Assembly: GCF_002572525.1 (NCBI RefSeq)
Contig: NZ_PDBS01000001.1
Coordinates: forward strand, 3,348,001 to 3,412,000
Length of the DNA stretch: 64,000 nucleotides
Direction: 5' to 3'
Origin: Natrinema sp. CBA1119
GTDB lineage: Archaea > Halobacteriota > Halobacteria > Halobacteriales > Natrialbaceae
A model generated the notes under the pieces. It searched no databases, was not told the DNA's origin, and saw only the letters and a program-made list of their open reading frames with translations. The position numbers and the translations under genes were made by a program. Positions 17,082 through 25,750 of the stretch are shown here, piece by piece; positions within the stretch are counted from its first letter, which is position 1; every line of letters begins with the position of its first letter.

Positions 17082-18305
17082 ATGAAGGACTTTTCGAACC
17101 ACGCGTCCGATCGACCCGCGGGACACGACGTCGAAATCACCGGGATCGAAGCGGCGGTCGTCGAGGGGAACTTCGAGTGGAACCTCGTGACGGTCCACAC
17201 GGATGCGGGCGTGACGGGAATCGGGGAAGCCTACCGTGGCGGCGGCGTTCCCGAACTGGTCGAGTACGCGAATCGATTTCTCGTCGGCGAGAATCCGCTC
17301 GATGTCGAGCGGCTGTTCCGGCGCCTCGTTCAGGAGATGTCGGGCCACGGCGGCACGACGGGGAAGGTCGTCACCGCCGCTTCCGGGATCGAAATCGCGC
17401 TGTGGGACGCCGCCGGCAAAATTCTGGATCTGCCGGTCTACCAACTGCTCGGATCGCGCTACCGCGACCGGGTCCGGATCTATTGTGACTGTCACGCCGG
17501 CGAGGCGTACGCAGTCGACGACGGCGGAGCCACGGAGTACGCCGACGCGGACGCGTATACGCCCGAGGCCTACGCCGCCGAGGCTGAGCGCGTCGTCGAC
17601 ATGGGATTTGACGCGATCAAGTTCGACCTCGACACGCCGCGGGATACCGATCCGGATCCGTACAACGGTCGCCTGACCAACGCCGCCGTGAACCACAAGG
17701 TCGCGGTCGTCGACGCCGTCCGGGATGCCGTCGGCGACGAGATCGATCTCGCCTTCGACTGCCACTGGGACTACACGGTCGAGAGCGCAAGCCGCCTGGC
17801 GCGCAAACTCGAGCCGTACGATCTGATGTGGCTCGAGGACGTCGTCCCGCCGGAGGAGACGGACGCGCAGCGCGAGGTCGCCCGGCGGACGGCGACGCCG
17901 CTCGCGACCGGCGAGAATCGGTTCCGAATTCACGAACTGAGCGACCTGATCGACGACTACGCGGTCGACGTGATAACGCCCGATCCGACGACCTGCGGTG
18001 GGCTCGCCGAGTCCAAGCGGATCGCCGAACGCGCCGAGGAACGCTATATTCCGTTCTCACCGCACAACGTTTGTAGCCCCGTTGGCACGATGGCCTGCGT
18101 CCATCTCTGTGCGGCCGTCCCCAACGCCGATGTGCTCGAGTACCACGCGCTCGCGGTCGACTGGTGGGACGACCTGCTCGTGCGCGACGAGCCGCTCATC
18201 GCGGACGGTTTCATCGACGTGCCGACCGAGCCGGGCCTGGGCATCGAACTGGACGAAGCGGTCGTCGAGGAACACGTACTGCCCGGGACCGACGGTTTCG
18301 ACTGA
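17082..18305 (+). CDS. Second mandelate racemase/enolase-family sugar-acid dehydratase
   Basis: A 407-residue paralogue of the enzyme at 10364-11602. The shared motifs are VDGNF/VEGNF, GENPLD, KFDLDTP, AFDCHWD, WLEDVVPP, TGEN and SPHN. It has an extra insertion of about 20 acidic residues near residue 145 (AYAVDDGGATEYADADAY). It probably dehydrates an aldonic acid such as xylonate or gluconate to a 2-keto-3-deoxy acid. It is transcribed alone, after a 149-bp gap. Having two related dehydratases suggests different sugar substrates. Confidence 0.8.
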   Translation: MKDFSNHASDRPAGHDVEITGIEAAVVEGNFEWNLVTVHTDAGVTGIGEAYRGGGVPELVEYANRFLVGENPLDVERLFRRLVQEMSGHGGTTGKVVTAASGIEIALWDAAGKILDLPVYQLLGSRYRDRVRIYCDCHAGEAYAVDDGGATEYADADAYTPEAYAAEAERVVDMGFDAIKFDLDTPRDTDPDPYNGRLTNAAVNHKVAVVDAVRDAVGDEIDLAFDCHWDYTVESASRLARKLEPYDLMWLEDVVPPEETDAQREVARRTATPLATGENRFRIHELSDLIDDYAVDVITPDPTTCGGLAESKRIAERAEERYIPFSPHNVCSPVGTMACVHLCAAVPNADVLEYHALAVDWWDDLLVRDEPLIADGFIDVPTEPGLGIELDEAVVEEHVLPGTDGFD

Positions 18306-18389
18306 GACACACGCAGCCTCGGCTTCTGTCAGTAGTTGGTGATACGATTTCTTCGTTCGAAGTGTGGTGTGAAACCTGTGTTCAGTACA

Positions 18390-18541
18390 AACGGAGAAGT
18401 GTGCACTCACCGCGAGCGAACGGAGTGAGCGAGCGGGCCGACGACCGACCCGTAGGGAAGGGAGGAGTGCTTTTAATCAACATTTTGCCGAGCGACCGAG
18501 CGCAAGCGAGGGAGCGCAGAGCAAAATGTTGGCCCGCGTAG
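18390..18541. repeat. Hairpin repeat, family 1 copy B, with GAGC-rich left flank
   Basis: Perfect 11-base inverted arms CAACATTTTGC (18478-18488) and GCAAAATGTTG (18521-18531) enclose a GAGCG/CGAGG-rich centre. The preceding ACCCGT (about 18450) and TTTTA (18471) parallel copy A in the spt5 region. This is the main content of the 287-bp gap before the Mut7-C gene. Confidence 0.72.
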
Positions 18542-18592
18542 TTACCGAACTGCTCCACTCAGTTTCGACCCGTGCCGAGTACAGAACGCGTA

Positions 18593-19057
18593 CTACGCTT
18601 TTTCGGCTAATTCGTGGACTCGAGACAGGGTCTCTGCGACCCGGTCCCAGTGACTCCCGCGCCAGAAGTGCTGACCGCAATCCCGACAGATCCACACCTT
18701 GCAGTCGGCCGGATCGGGCGCGTACTCTGGCGTCAACGCCGTCGAATCGACGGGCTCGAGCGGGCCGTTACACCGCCCGCAGAACCGGGGCTCGTCCGCG
18801 AGCGTCAGGTCGATCCCGGCCGCCTCGAGTTCGGCGAGCTGGGCCTCGACATCGCGGGACTCGAGGAGGATCGACTCGTCGGCTCGCCCCGCAAGTTCGA
18901 CGTCTCGAGTGACGACCGTCCGACCTTCGTCCCGAGCGACGGCGAGGAGGGCGTCGTCGGCCTCGAGCCCCCGGTCGCCAGCGTAGGCGGTGTCGTGATT
19001 GCACATTCGCAGATAGGAGACGATTCCGCCACACATGACGTCGACGAGCAAGCGCAT
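18593..19057 (-). CDS. Mut7-C RNase domain protein
   Basis: A protein of 154 residues from MRLLVDVMCGG; the upstream ATG at 19078 adds seven. The PIN-like N-terminal part (DVMCGGIVSYLRM ... VTRDVEL) is followed by a zinc ribbon (CGRCN ... CRDCG, about 105-135). This matches the Mut7-C/DUF82 family, a predicted RNA nuclease. It ends the same-strand series with polX and the DUF5788-like gene; 24 bp separates it from polX. Confidence 0.85.
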   Translation of the reverse strand: MRLLVDVMCGGIVSYLRMCNHDTAYAGDRGLEADDALLAVARDEGRTVVTRDVELAGRADESILLESRDVEAQLAELEAAGIDLTLADEPRFCGRCNGPLEPVDSTALTPEYAPDPADCKVWICRDCGQHFWRGSHWDRVAETLSRVHELAEKA

Positions 19058-19081
19058 GGGAGAGGAAACCGGTGGCATTCG

Positions 19082-20833
19082 TCAGTGGAGAAACTCGCGG
19101 AGAGCCGCACGCTCCCACGTATTGATCACGTCGGCCGGTTCAGCCCAGCCGCGGCGCGCGGTGTGGACTCCCCAGCGCATGTACTCGAGCGTCGACGGTC
19201 GATGGGAGTCCGTGTTGATCGCGATTGGTGCGCCCTCCTCGAGAGCGGCCTGGACGGCACTGCCCCAGAGATCCAGCCGGCGGGGATTGCTGTTGACCTC
19301 GAGGGCGGTATCGTGTTCGGCAGCGGCCCGCCCGAGCGCGGTCGCGTCGAACTCGAGGCCGGAGCGCTCGTTGAGCAGTCGACCGCTGGGGTGGCCGAGC
19401 ACGTCGATCGCCGGATTCTCGAGGGCGCGAACGAGCCGGTCCGTGGCGGTTTCAGCGTCCTGCCCGAGTGCGCTGTGCGTCGAGGCGACGATCACGTCCA
19501 AGGCCTTGACCACCGCCTCGGAGAGGTCGATTTCGCCGTGGGCGTCGACGTTCGCCTCGATTCCCGCGAAGACCTCGATATCGGCCTCGTCGCCGACCGC
19601 GCGGATCTCCTCGACCTGCTCGAGGATCTCGGTATCGGAGAGTCCCATGCCGCCGACGATTCCGGGACCCTCTGCGTGGTCAGCGATTCCGAAGTAGTCG
19701 TACCCTCGCTCGGCGGCGGCCTCGACCATCGCTGAGATGGGCGTGGCACCGTCGGACCACTCGGTGTGGGTGTGCAGGTCGCCGCGGATGTCCTCGCGTG
19801 TGATGAGGTCCGGCAACTCCCCGTTTTCCGCGGCGGCGATCTCGCCCCGGTCCGTCCTGAGTTCCGGCGGAATCCACGGCAGCCCGAGCGCTTCGTACAT
19901 CCCCGCTTCGGTTTCGCCGGCGACGCGGTCGCCGACTCGCTGTCCGCCTTCCGCGTCCGGGACCTCGCTCACGTCGAAGGCACCGTACTCGTTTAACTTC
20001 ATCTCGCGGTCGATCGCGTAGTTTCGGAGGCTGACGTTGTGGTCCTTGCTCCCGGTGAAGTACTGGAGCGCGGAGCCGAACTCCTCGGGGACGACCACGC
20101 GCAAATCGACGCGGATCTCGCCGACCCGGACGCTCGCCTTCTCCGGACCGGATTCGATCTCGTCGTCGGCCGACTCCCACTCGACGAAGCGCTCGATCAC
20201 GGCCTCGTTCGCTTCGGTCGCCGCGAGGACGTCCACGTCGCCGATCGTCTCGCGCCACCGGCGGATCGAGCCCGCCACTTCGCAGCGCTCGACCGCGTCG
20301 ATCGACTCGAGGAAGGCGAGCACGTCGTCGGCGAGCGGTCGCGCCTCGCCCAGCAACTGGCGCTGGCCGACAGTACGGGCGAACTCGATGTTCTCGAGGA
20401 TGTTTTGCTCCGTTTTCGGCCCGAACCCTTTGACCGACTGTACCTCGCCGGCCTCGGCTGCAGCCTCGAGATCGTCTAACGTCTGCACGTCGAGTTCGCG
20501 ATAGAGCGTCCCTGCGGTTTTGGGGCCGACCCCTTCGATGCGGGTGATATCGGCGATGTCGATCGGCAGCTCCTCCCGGAGCGCTTCGAGTTCGTCGATC
20601 TCGCCGGTCTCGACGTACTCGATGATCTTCGAGGAGATGGCGTCGCCGACGCCCTCGATGTTCTCGACGACCTCGTGGTCGCCGGACTCGACTCGATCGG
20701 CGATCGGCGACGGATGGGCGCGAATGTTCTCGGCCGCTCGGCGGTAGGCGCGGGGTTTGTACTCGACGTCGTCGGCCTCGAGCAGGTCCGCGAACTCCTC
20801 GAAGCGGGCGGCGAGTTCGGCGTTGGTCGTCAT
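19082..20833 (-). CDS. polX: Family X DNA polymerase with PHP domain
   Basis: A 583-residue protein. The N-terminal third has helix-hairpin-helix repeats (IEGVGDAIS, IEGVGPKTAG, VKGFGPKTEQ). The polymerase domain has GSIRRWRETIGDVDVL with two catalytic Asp residues and RVDLRVV with a third. The PHP domain (about 340-575) has GDLHTHTEWSDG, GIADHAEG, STHSAL, LGHPSGR and NTDSHRP, the usual metal ligands. PolX fills short gaps in base-excision repair and the PHP part is a 3'-5' nuclease. Its start overlaps the upstream gene by four bases. Confidence 0.95.
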   Translation of the reverse strand: MTTNAELAARFEEFADLLEADDVEYKPRAYRRAAENIRAHPSPIADRVESGDHEVVENIEGVGDAISSKIIEYVETGEIDELEALREELPIDIADITRIEGVGPKTAGTLYRELDVQTLDDLEAAAEAGEVQSVKGFGPKTEQNILENIEFARTVGQRQLLGEARPLADDVLAFLESIDAVERCEVAGSIRRWRETIGDVDVLAATEANEAVIERFVEWESADDEIESGPEKASVRVGEIRVDLRVVVPEEFGSALQYFTGSKDHNVSLRNYAIDREMKLNEYGAFDVSEVPDAEGGQRVGDRVAGETEAGMYEALGLPWIPPELRTDRGEIAAAENGELPDLITREDIRGDLHTHTEWSDGATPISAMVEAAAERGYDYFGIADHAEGPGIVGGMGLSDTEILEQVEEIRAVGDEADIEVFAGIEANVDAHGEIDLSEAVVKALDVIVASTHSALGQDAETATDRLVRALENPAIDVLGHPSGRLLNERSGLEFDATALGRAAAEHDTALEVNSNPRRLDLWGSAVQAALEEGAPIAINTDSHRPSTLEYMRWGVHTARRGWAEPADVINTWERAALREFLH

Positions 20834-21270
20834 CGTCCCCTCCGCGCGCTGGCGTCGTCATCCTGCCCCAGCGCCTTCTTCAGGAACGACATCCAGCGTT
20901 TGCGGTCTTGGGCTTGCTGGACCTGCTGTTCGCGCTCGAGGTCCGTCGGCCCCAGGCTCTCGAGGGCGTTCAGCGCCCGATCGATGCCGATGATGCTGCC
21001 GGCGAGTTCCTCGCCTTCGTCCCAGGCGATGTCGCCCTCCTCGATCCGCTCGAGTCGCTCGAGCCGCTCGCGTCGCAGGTTCTTCTTGGCCTGCTCGACG
21101 CGGTCGCGTTCGCCGGACGGGACCGTCTCGCGGCGCTTGATCTCGAAGACGAACGTCCGGAGGTCGATTGCCTCCCCCTGAATCTCGATCGTCTCCGGAA
21201 TGTCCGCGCCGACGGTCGCGCCCTCGCGCTCGACGCGCTCGAGCAGTTGCTTGCGCTCGTACTCTTGCAC
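20830..21270 (-). CDS. Conserved haloarchaeal protein, DUF5788-like
   Basis: A 146-residue basic/acidic helical protein with many charged residues (YERKQLLERVEREG, RRERLERLERIEEG). The last 20 residues are basic. Its stop and polX's start share an ATGA overlap, so it is co-translated with polX and may act in the same repair step. No catalytic motif is visible. The 263-bp upstream gap (21271-21533) separates it from the divergent rhomboid gene. Confidence 0.7.
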   Translation of the reverse strand: MQEYERKQLLERVEREGATVGADIPETIEIQGEAIDLRTFVFEIKRRETVPSGERDRVEQAKKNLRRERLERLERIEEGDIAWDEGEELAGSIIGIDRALNALESLGPTDLEREQQVQQAQDRKRWMSFLKKALGQDDDASARRGR

Positions 21271-21533
21271 AGTCGGATATGGGGGCGGGGAGCCAAAAAT
21301 GTACAGTCCACGCTGGTCAGTGCGGAACCGGACCGTTCCGTCGCTTCGATTCGATCGAGCGGACGGAATTCCCCACAGCGATACCCCGTAAACTCCGCTG
21401 TTTCGTGCTTCCAGCCGGTCGGTAGCGAGAGCGAAACGAACCGTACACCGTGCCTACTGATCGGGTCGGCCGCGCCGAAATAATCCGTCGAAAACCCCAA
21501 ATCCCTTAGCGACTCCGAACATACCCCCGGTCA

Positions 21534-22478
21534 ATGGCCAAGTGCGACGTGTGTGGGAAGGACGAAAACATGCCGTACAACTGTCGGCACTGCGGTGGCA
21601 CGTACTGTGGCGACCATCGGCTCCCCGAGAACCACAACTGCACGGGACTCGAGAACTGGAACGACCCGAAGGGCGTCTTCGACAGCGGCTTCGACGACAA
21701 CGTCAATTCGGGCGGGAGCTCATCCCGTGCCTCGAGTCTCACGGACAAGATTCCGATTAATACGGGCACTGGTGGGCCGTTGGCATACTTCCGCGGGAAC
21801 GCGACCTACACGTTCCTCGCGCTGATGTGGATCACGTTCCTCGCACAACTGGTTGTTGGATCGTTCGGCGGCCCAGTTCTCTACGAGTCACTCTTCATGC
21901 TGACGTCGTGGAACGTCGAGTACGTCTGGACGTGGTTCACGTCGATTTTCGCTCACAGTACGGGCAACTTCATGCACATCGTCGGGAACAGCATCGTGAT
22001 TTTCTTCTTCGGGCCCCTCGTCGAGCGATACGTCGGCTCGAGGAAGTTCGCGATACTGTTCCTCGTCAGCGGCGCGCTCGCCGGACTCGGACAGGTCGCA
22101 ATTTCGATCGTGCAGGGTGCCCCAACTGCCGTCCTCGGAGCTAGCGGGGCTGCACTCGCCATCATGGGCGTCCTGACGGTTCTGAACCCGGGTCTCAAGG
22201 TGTACCTCTACTTCATCCTCCCCGTTCCGATCTGGCTGCTCACCGCCGGCTACGCGTTCATCAGTGTCTTCTTCCTCGCCGGTGCCGGCGGCGGACTCGG
22301 GGGCGGCATCGCCCACATGGCCCACCTCGTCGGCCTCGTGATCGGCCTCGCCTACGGCCAGTATCTCAAGCAAAACGGGAACGTGAGCGCGCCGAACCGC
22401 CTCGAGTTCGGCGGTGGCGGCCCCGGTGGACCAGGCGGCCCGGGCGGTCCCGGCGGCCCCGGCCGCGGCCGGTTCTGA
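21534..22478 (+). CDS. Rhomboid intramembrane protease fused to AN1-type zinc finger
   Basis: A 314-residue protein. The N-terminal AN1-like zinc finger (CDVCG ... CRHCGGTYCGDH ... HNC) covers about 1-38. The rhomboid core has six hydrophobic segments, the catalytic Ser in GASGA (about 204) and the catalytic His in IAHMAHL (about 259). The tail is a Gly/Pro repeat (GGPGGPGG, coding for the repetitive DNA at 22411-22470). It cuts membrane proteins inside the bilayer; the zinc finger may bring substrates or a ubiquitin-like signal. Confidence 0.92.
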   Translation: MAKCDVCGKDENMPYNCRHCGGTYCGDHRLPENHNCTGLENWNDPKGVFDSGFDDNVNSGGSSSRASSLTDKIPINTGTGGPLAYFRGNATYTFLALMWITFLAQLVVGSFGGPVLYESLFMLTSWNVEYVWTWFTSIFAHSTGNFMHIVGNSIVIFFFGPLVERYVGSRKFAILFLVSGALAGLGQVAISIVQGAPTAVLGASGAALAIMGVLTVLNPGLKVYLYFILPVPIWLLTAGYAFISVFFLAGAGGGLGGGIAHMAHLVGLVIGLAYGQYLKQNGNVSAPNRLEFGGGGPGGPGGPGGPGGPGRGRF

Positions 22479-22547
22479 TCGCATCGCTGACGGGCTTTCC
22501 CAAACCCCGTAACTGATTTTTGCCCGCCGTCTATCACTGCGACACCG

Positions 22548-23339
22548 ATGAGCAATCCCCGCCCCGATCTCGCACCCGGTTCCGGTCTCTCACGCGAGGA
22601 GATGGAGGACCTCCAGAGCGAAATCGCATCCGTCGCCGTCTTCGACGACGAGTTCGCGTTCGATCCCGACGCGCTCTCGAACGCGCTCGCGACGACCGCG
22701 AGCGCCGGCGAGCCGCCGGTCGTCGTCGGCGTTGATCAGTCCTTTCTCACGAATGAGGACGGCGACCAAGATCGCGCCCTGAGCGCCGTGGTCGCGATGT
22801 GCGGCGGCGAGGTCGTCGAACGCGTCCACGCGGTGACGCCCCTCGAGATCCCCTACATCCCCGGCCTCCTCTCCTTTCGCGAGGGCGGGCCGATCCTGGC
22901 GGCGCTCGAGGAGCTGTCGGTCGATCCCGACCTCCTCCTCTTCGACGGCAGCGGTCGGATCCACTTCCGACAGGCCGGAATCGCGACGCACATGGGCGTG
23001 GTCCGGGACGTGCCGAGCATCGGCGTCGCGAAGAGCCTGCTCTGTGGCACGCCGCGGGAGGACACCGACGACCTTCCCGAGGGGTCGACGGTCGCCATCG
23101 AATCGAACTCGAGAGTCGACGCACTTGACGGCACCCTGATCGGCTACGCCGTCCAGACCCGCCAGTACGACTCGCCGAACCAGTACATCAATCCGCTGTA
23201 CGTCAGCTCCGGCCACCGCGTCGGGCCCGAGACGGCGGCCGAAATCGTCCTCGAGCTCGCCTCGTCGTACAAACTCCCGGAGCCGGTCCGACTGGCGGAC
23301 AAGTACGCGGACGAAGCGAAGAAATCGATCCTCGAATAG
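22548..23339 (+). CDS. nfi: Endonuclease V
   Basis: A 263-residue protein with the family motifs GVDQSF (first catalytic Asp), YIPGLLSFREG (Glu) and LLFDGSGRIHFRQAGIATHMG (second Asp; only part quoted here as individual segments). It cuts DNA (and perhaps RNA) one base past inosine or deaminated bases. The gene is 69 bp after the rhomboid gene and is probably transcribed separately. It is about normal length with a haloarchaeal N-terminal extension of about 45 residues. Confidence 0.93.
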   Translation: MSNPRPDLAPGSGLSREEMEDLQSEIASVAVFDDEFAFDPDALSNALATTASAGEPPVVVGVDQSFLTNEDGDQDRALSAVVAMCGGEVVERVHAVTPLEIPYIPGLLSFREGGPILAALEELSVDPDLLLFDGSGRIHFRQAGIATHMGVVRDVPSIGVAKSLLCGTPREDTDDLPEGSTVAIESNSRVDALDGTLIGYAVQTRQYDSPNQYINPLYVSSGHRVGPETAAEIVLELASSYKLPEPVRLADKYADEAKKSILE

Positions 23340-23351
23340 ACCCCGTCGTTG

Positions 23352-23470
23352 TCCACCGGCTACAGCCGGCCGTTCAACCGCCAGCGGCGGGTGGGACTGA
23401 AAGGGGCCGGACGGCTCGAGGAACCCGGACGAAGCAAGCACTGCACTGAACGGAGTGAGGGAAGCGCGCA
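23352..23470 (+). repeat. Structured non-coding segment with two GC-rich hairpins
   Basis: Two adjacent hairpins are visible: CCGGCT/AGCCGG with a 2-base loop near 23355-23368, and CCGCC/GGCGG near 23379-23391. They are followed by GTGGGACTGAAAGGGG and then GAGTGAGGGAAGCGCGCAG. The layout resembles the segment at 27753-27800. No transposase or TnpB gene is nearby. This fills most of the 285-bp gap before the SDR gene. Confidence 0.5.
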
Positions 23471-23624
23471 GCGAGTCCCGGGACTCGAGCAGTCCGGGGG
23501 CTTTCGGGCTGTCTGCTGTCTTGGAACGATCGGTCGAATCAGTCAGATATCACCCGCACCTGAAAATTACGATGAGCGCGACAAACCGTCGATACTTAGG
23601 TATCGTCTCTCGAACCGGTCACGT

Positions 23625-24563
23625 ATGGCTACCGCTGAGGACGTCGACGGGACAGACGACGACGGGCCGGACGGAACCGTCGTCGAGGACGACCGGGGTC
23701 GCGAGACCGCGACGACCGACGAGGACCGCTATACGCGCAAGAGATCGGTCCTCATCACCGGCTGCTCCTCGGGTATCGGTCGGGCGACCGCTCGAGCCTT
23801 TCTCGCCGAGGACTGGCAGGTCTTCGCGACGGCGCGGAACGTCGACGACATCGACGACCTCGAGGAGGCGGGCTGTGAGACCCTCGCACTCGATGTCACC
23901 GATCCGGAGCAGGTCGCGTCCGTCGTCGAGGAAACCGTCGATATCGCGGGCTCGATCGACTGCGTCGTCAACAACGCCGGCTACGCCCAGATGGGCCCCC
24001 TCGAGGACGTCGCCACGGTCGACCTCCACCGGCAGTTCGACGTTAACGTCTACGGCCCCCACCGGCTCACTCGCGCCGCTTTACCGCATATGCGCGCTCA
24101 GGGGGAGGGGTGTATCGTCAACGTCTCGAGCGTCATCGGCCGGATCTCGATGCCCGGCGCGGGTGCCTACGCCGGCTCGAAACACGCTCTCGAGGCGATG
24201 AGCGACGCCCTGCGCGGGGAAGTCGACGAGTTCGGGATCGATGTCGTCGTGATCGAACCCGGGCCGGTCGAGACGAACTTCTCCGATCGGGTCGACGACG
24301 AACTCCCGGAAGACGAGCGAACGCCGGCCTACGAGTCGCTGTACGAACTGTACGACGATGCGCAGCTGGTCGGCGGCGGGAGCGGCGGCCCCTTTGCCTC
24401 CGATCCCGAGGACATCGCCGAAGCGATCCTCGAGTCGGCGACCAGCCCCGATCCACCGGCGCGGTATCCGGTCGGGCCGCTGGCGCAGTACGGCCTCTAC
24501 GCTCGCTATCTGCCCGACCGGCTTCGTGACGCCGTGTACGGCATTCTCCGAAAACTGGCCTGA
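23625..24563 (+). CDS. Short-chain dehydrogenase/reductase (SDR)
   Basis: A 312-residue protein from the ATG at 23625 with an acidic N-terminal extension of about 40 residues. The Rossmann motif is TGCSSGIGRAT and the catalytic Tyr-Lys pair is in YAGSKHALEA, with NNAGYA between. The preceding Ser is in NVSSVIG. This is a classical SDR of unknown substrate; a nicotinamide cofactor is expected. The gene is not in an obvious operon. Confidence 0.88.
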   Translation: MATAEDVDGTDDDGPDGTVVEDDRGRETATTDEDRYTRKRSVLITGCSSGIGRATARAFLAEDWQVFATARNVDDIDDLEEAGCETLALDVTDPEQVASVVEETVDIAGSIDCVVNNAGYAQMGPLEDVATVDLHRQFDVNVYGPHRLTRAALPHMRAQGEGCIVNVSSVIGRISMPGAGAYAGSKHALEAMSDALRGEVDEFGIDVVVIEPGPVETNFSDRVDDELPEDERTPAYESLYELYDDAQLVGGGSGGPFASDPEDIAEAILESATSPDPPARYPVGPLAQYGLYARYLPDRLRDAVYGILRKLA

Positions 24564-24588
24564 GTTCCGTTCCGGCACGCCGCGAACG

Positions 24589-25116
24589 TCATTGCTCGTC
24601 GTCGTAGCGCTCCGCCGCCGACTCGAACCCCAGTTCCGACTGCTCGCGACTCCGGCGTTCCTCGAGCGCCGCGATCGCCGCCGGATCGAGCCCGGCGTCG
24701 TCCGTGATCCGCGCCCACGAGTTGTGGACCTTGGCGTGACACCACCGACAGAGGTAGATCGTGATCTCGTGGGAGAGGGTCTCGCCGTCGCGAGCGTAGG
24801 AGAGGTGGTGTTCCTCGAGCAGCGGCCGCTCGTCGTCGTGTGCGAGTCGCTTTTCCTCGAGGCCGCAGCGAACGCACTCGCGGTCGCGGTTACGCGAGCG
24901 AAAGTGCGGGCAGTCGGCCCACGACCAGTCCGATTCGGGGTCGACGACGGGACACTCGTACTCCTCGTCCGCGCGCTCGCGAGCGAACTCGGGGTCGTGC
25001 TCGTAGTGGTCGAAGGCGTACCGGCATTTTCCCTCGCCGGTGAGATGGTCGCAGACGCCCGCGAACTCGTAGGGGTCGTCGACGCCGACCGAGGTTCCCT
25101 GCGGGGTTTTCTCCAT
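24589..25116 (-). CDS. HNH-like zinc-binding protein (haloarchaeal)
   Basis: A 175-residue protein from the ATG at 25114-25116 (MEKTPQG). It has a Cys/His-rich N-terminal region (CDHLTGEGKC ... CPHF ... CVRCGLEEK) and an HNH-type core with EEHHLSYARD followed by CRWCHAKVHN. This places it among HNH-endonuclease-fold proteins, though whether it cuts DNA is not known. It is divergent from the DUF192 gene across a 142-bp region. Confidence 0.72.
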   Translation of the reverse strand: MEKTPQGTSVGVDDPYEFAGVCDHLTGEGKCRYAFDHYEHDPEFARERADEEYECPVVDPESDWSWADCPHFRSRNRDRECVRCGLEEKRLAHDDERPLLEEHHLSYARDGETLSHEITIYLCRWCHAKVHNSWARITDDAGLDPAAIAALEERRSREQSELGFESAAERYDDEQ

Positions 25117-25258
25117 GTGCGCGTACAGGCGGGTTACGCGCGAGCCGATGTGAATGCTCTGGCGCGCGTGCTCGAGACGACGGACCGACCGGGCGGTATC
25201 GACTCGACGATGAGCCGCGGCGAGAACACTTTTTGTGTGGGGCTTCGCACTCGAGGGC

Positions 25259-25633
25259 GTGCGACTCGTCCACGATCCGGCTGCCGATAGTCCGTCCGGC
25301 GACGGGACCAACCGCGAGACCCTGGCGACGACGGTCGATCTCGCGGATTCGATCGTCAGCCAGACGCGCGGACTCATGTTTCGCCGATCGATCCCGGACG
25401 ACTACGCGCTGGCCTTTCAGTTCGGTTCGACCAAAACCCGTGACCTCCACATGCTGTTCGTCTTCTTCCCGATCGATGCCGCTTGGATCGTCGACGGCGT
25501 CGTCCGGCGCGTCGAGACCCTGCGGCCATGGCGGGGATTCGCTCGCGAAGAAGCAAATCTGATCGTCGAACTCCCAGCCGGCACTGCAACCGATGTCGAA
25601 CCCGGCGATCGGCTGGTTCTCGAGGCCGAGTAG
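25259..25633 (+). CDS. DUF192 family protein
   Basis: A protein of about 124 residues if translation starts at GTG 25259 (MRLVHDP); a GTG at 25235 adds eight residues. The DUF192 signature is present: TRGLMFRRSIPDDYAL, LHMLFVFFPIDAAWI and RPWRGFAREEANLIVELPAGT. Members are small secreted or periplasmic beta proteins of uncertain role. It precedes the LeuA/CimA gene by about 117 bp. Confidence 0.82.
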   Translation: MRLVHDPAADSPSGDGTNRETLATTVDLADSIVSQTRGLMFRRSIPDDYALAFQFGSTKTRDLHMLFVFFPIDAAWIVDGVVRRVETLRPWRGFAREEANLIVELPAGTATDVEPGDRLVLEAE

Positions 25634-25688
25634 AACCGATGGCGACCGATCGAGAACGACCGAGACCGATCGAGCCGCGACCGGCGGA

Positions 25689-25694
25689 TTTAAG
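25689..25694 (+). promoter_or_regulatory. Probable TATA box of the leuA/cimA gene
   Basis: TTTAAG lies about 34 bp before an ATG at 25723, which opens a 29-codon reading frame ending at 25812. That small frame overlaps the start of the synthase in another frame, so it may be a leader peptide or a sign that the annotated start is off. Confidence 0.45.
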
Positions 25695-25750
25695 TCAGCA
25701 TGATACGTTAGCCCACAGTACAATGGCACGAGATTCCGTCTCAACGCCGC

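Noticed and set aside
18614-19735. 373-residue plus-strand frame
   Set aside because: Antisense to Mut7-C and polX, both of which have strong motifs.
22405-22470. Repetitive GGCCCCGGTGG-type DNA, looked at as a CRISPR-like or tandem repeat
   Set aside because: It encodes the Gly/Pro tail of the rhomboid protein; units are in frame and there are no spacers.
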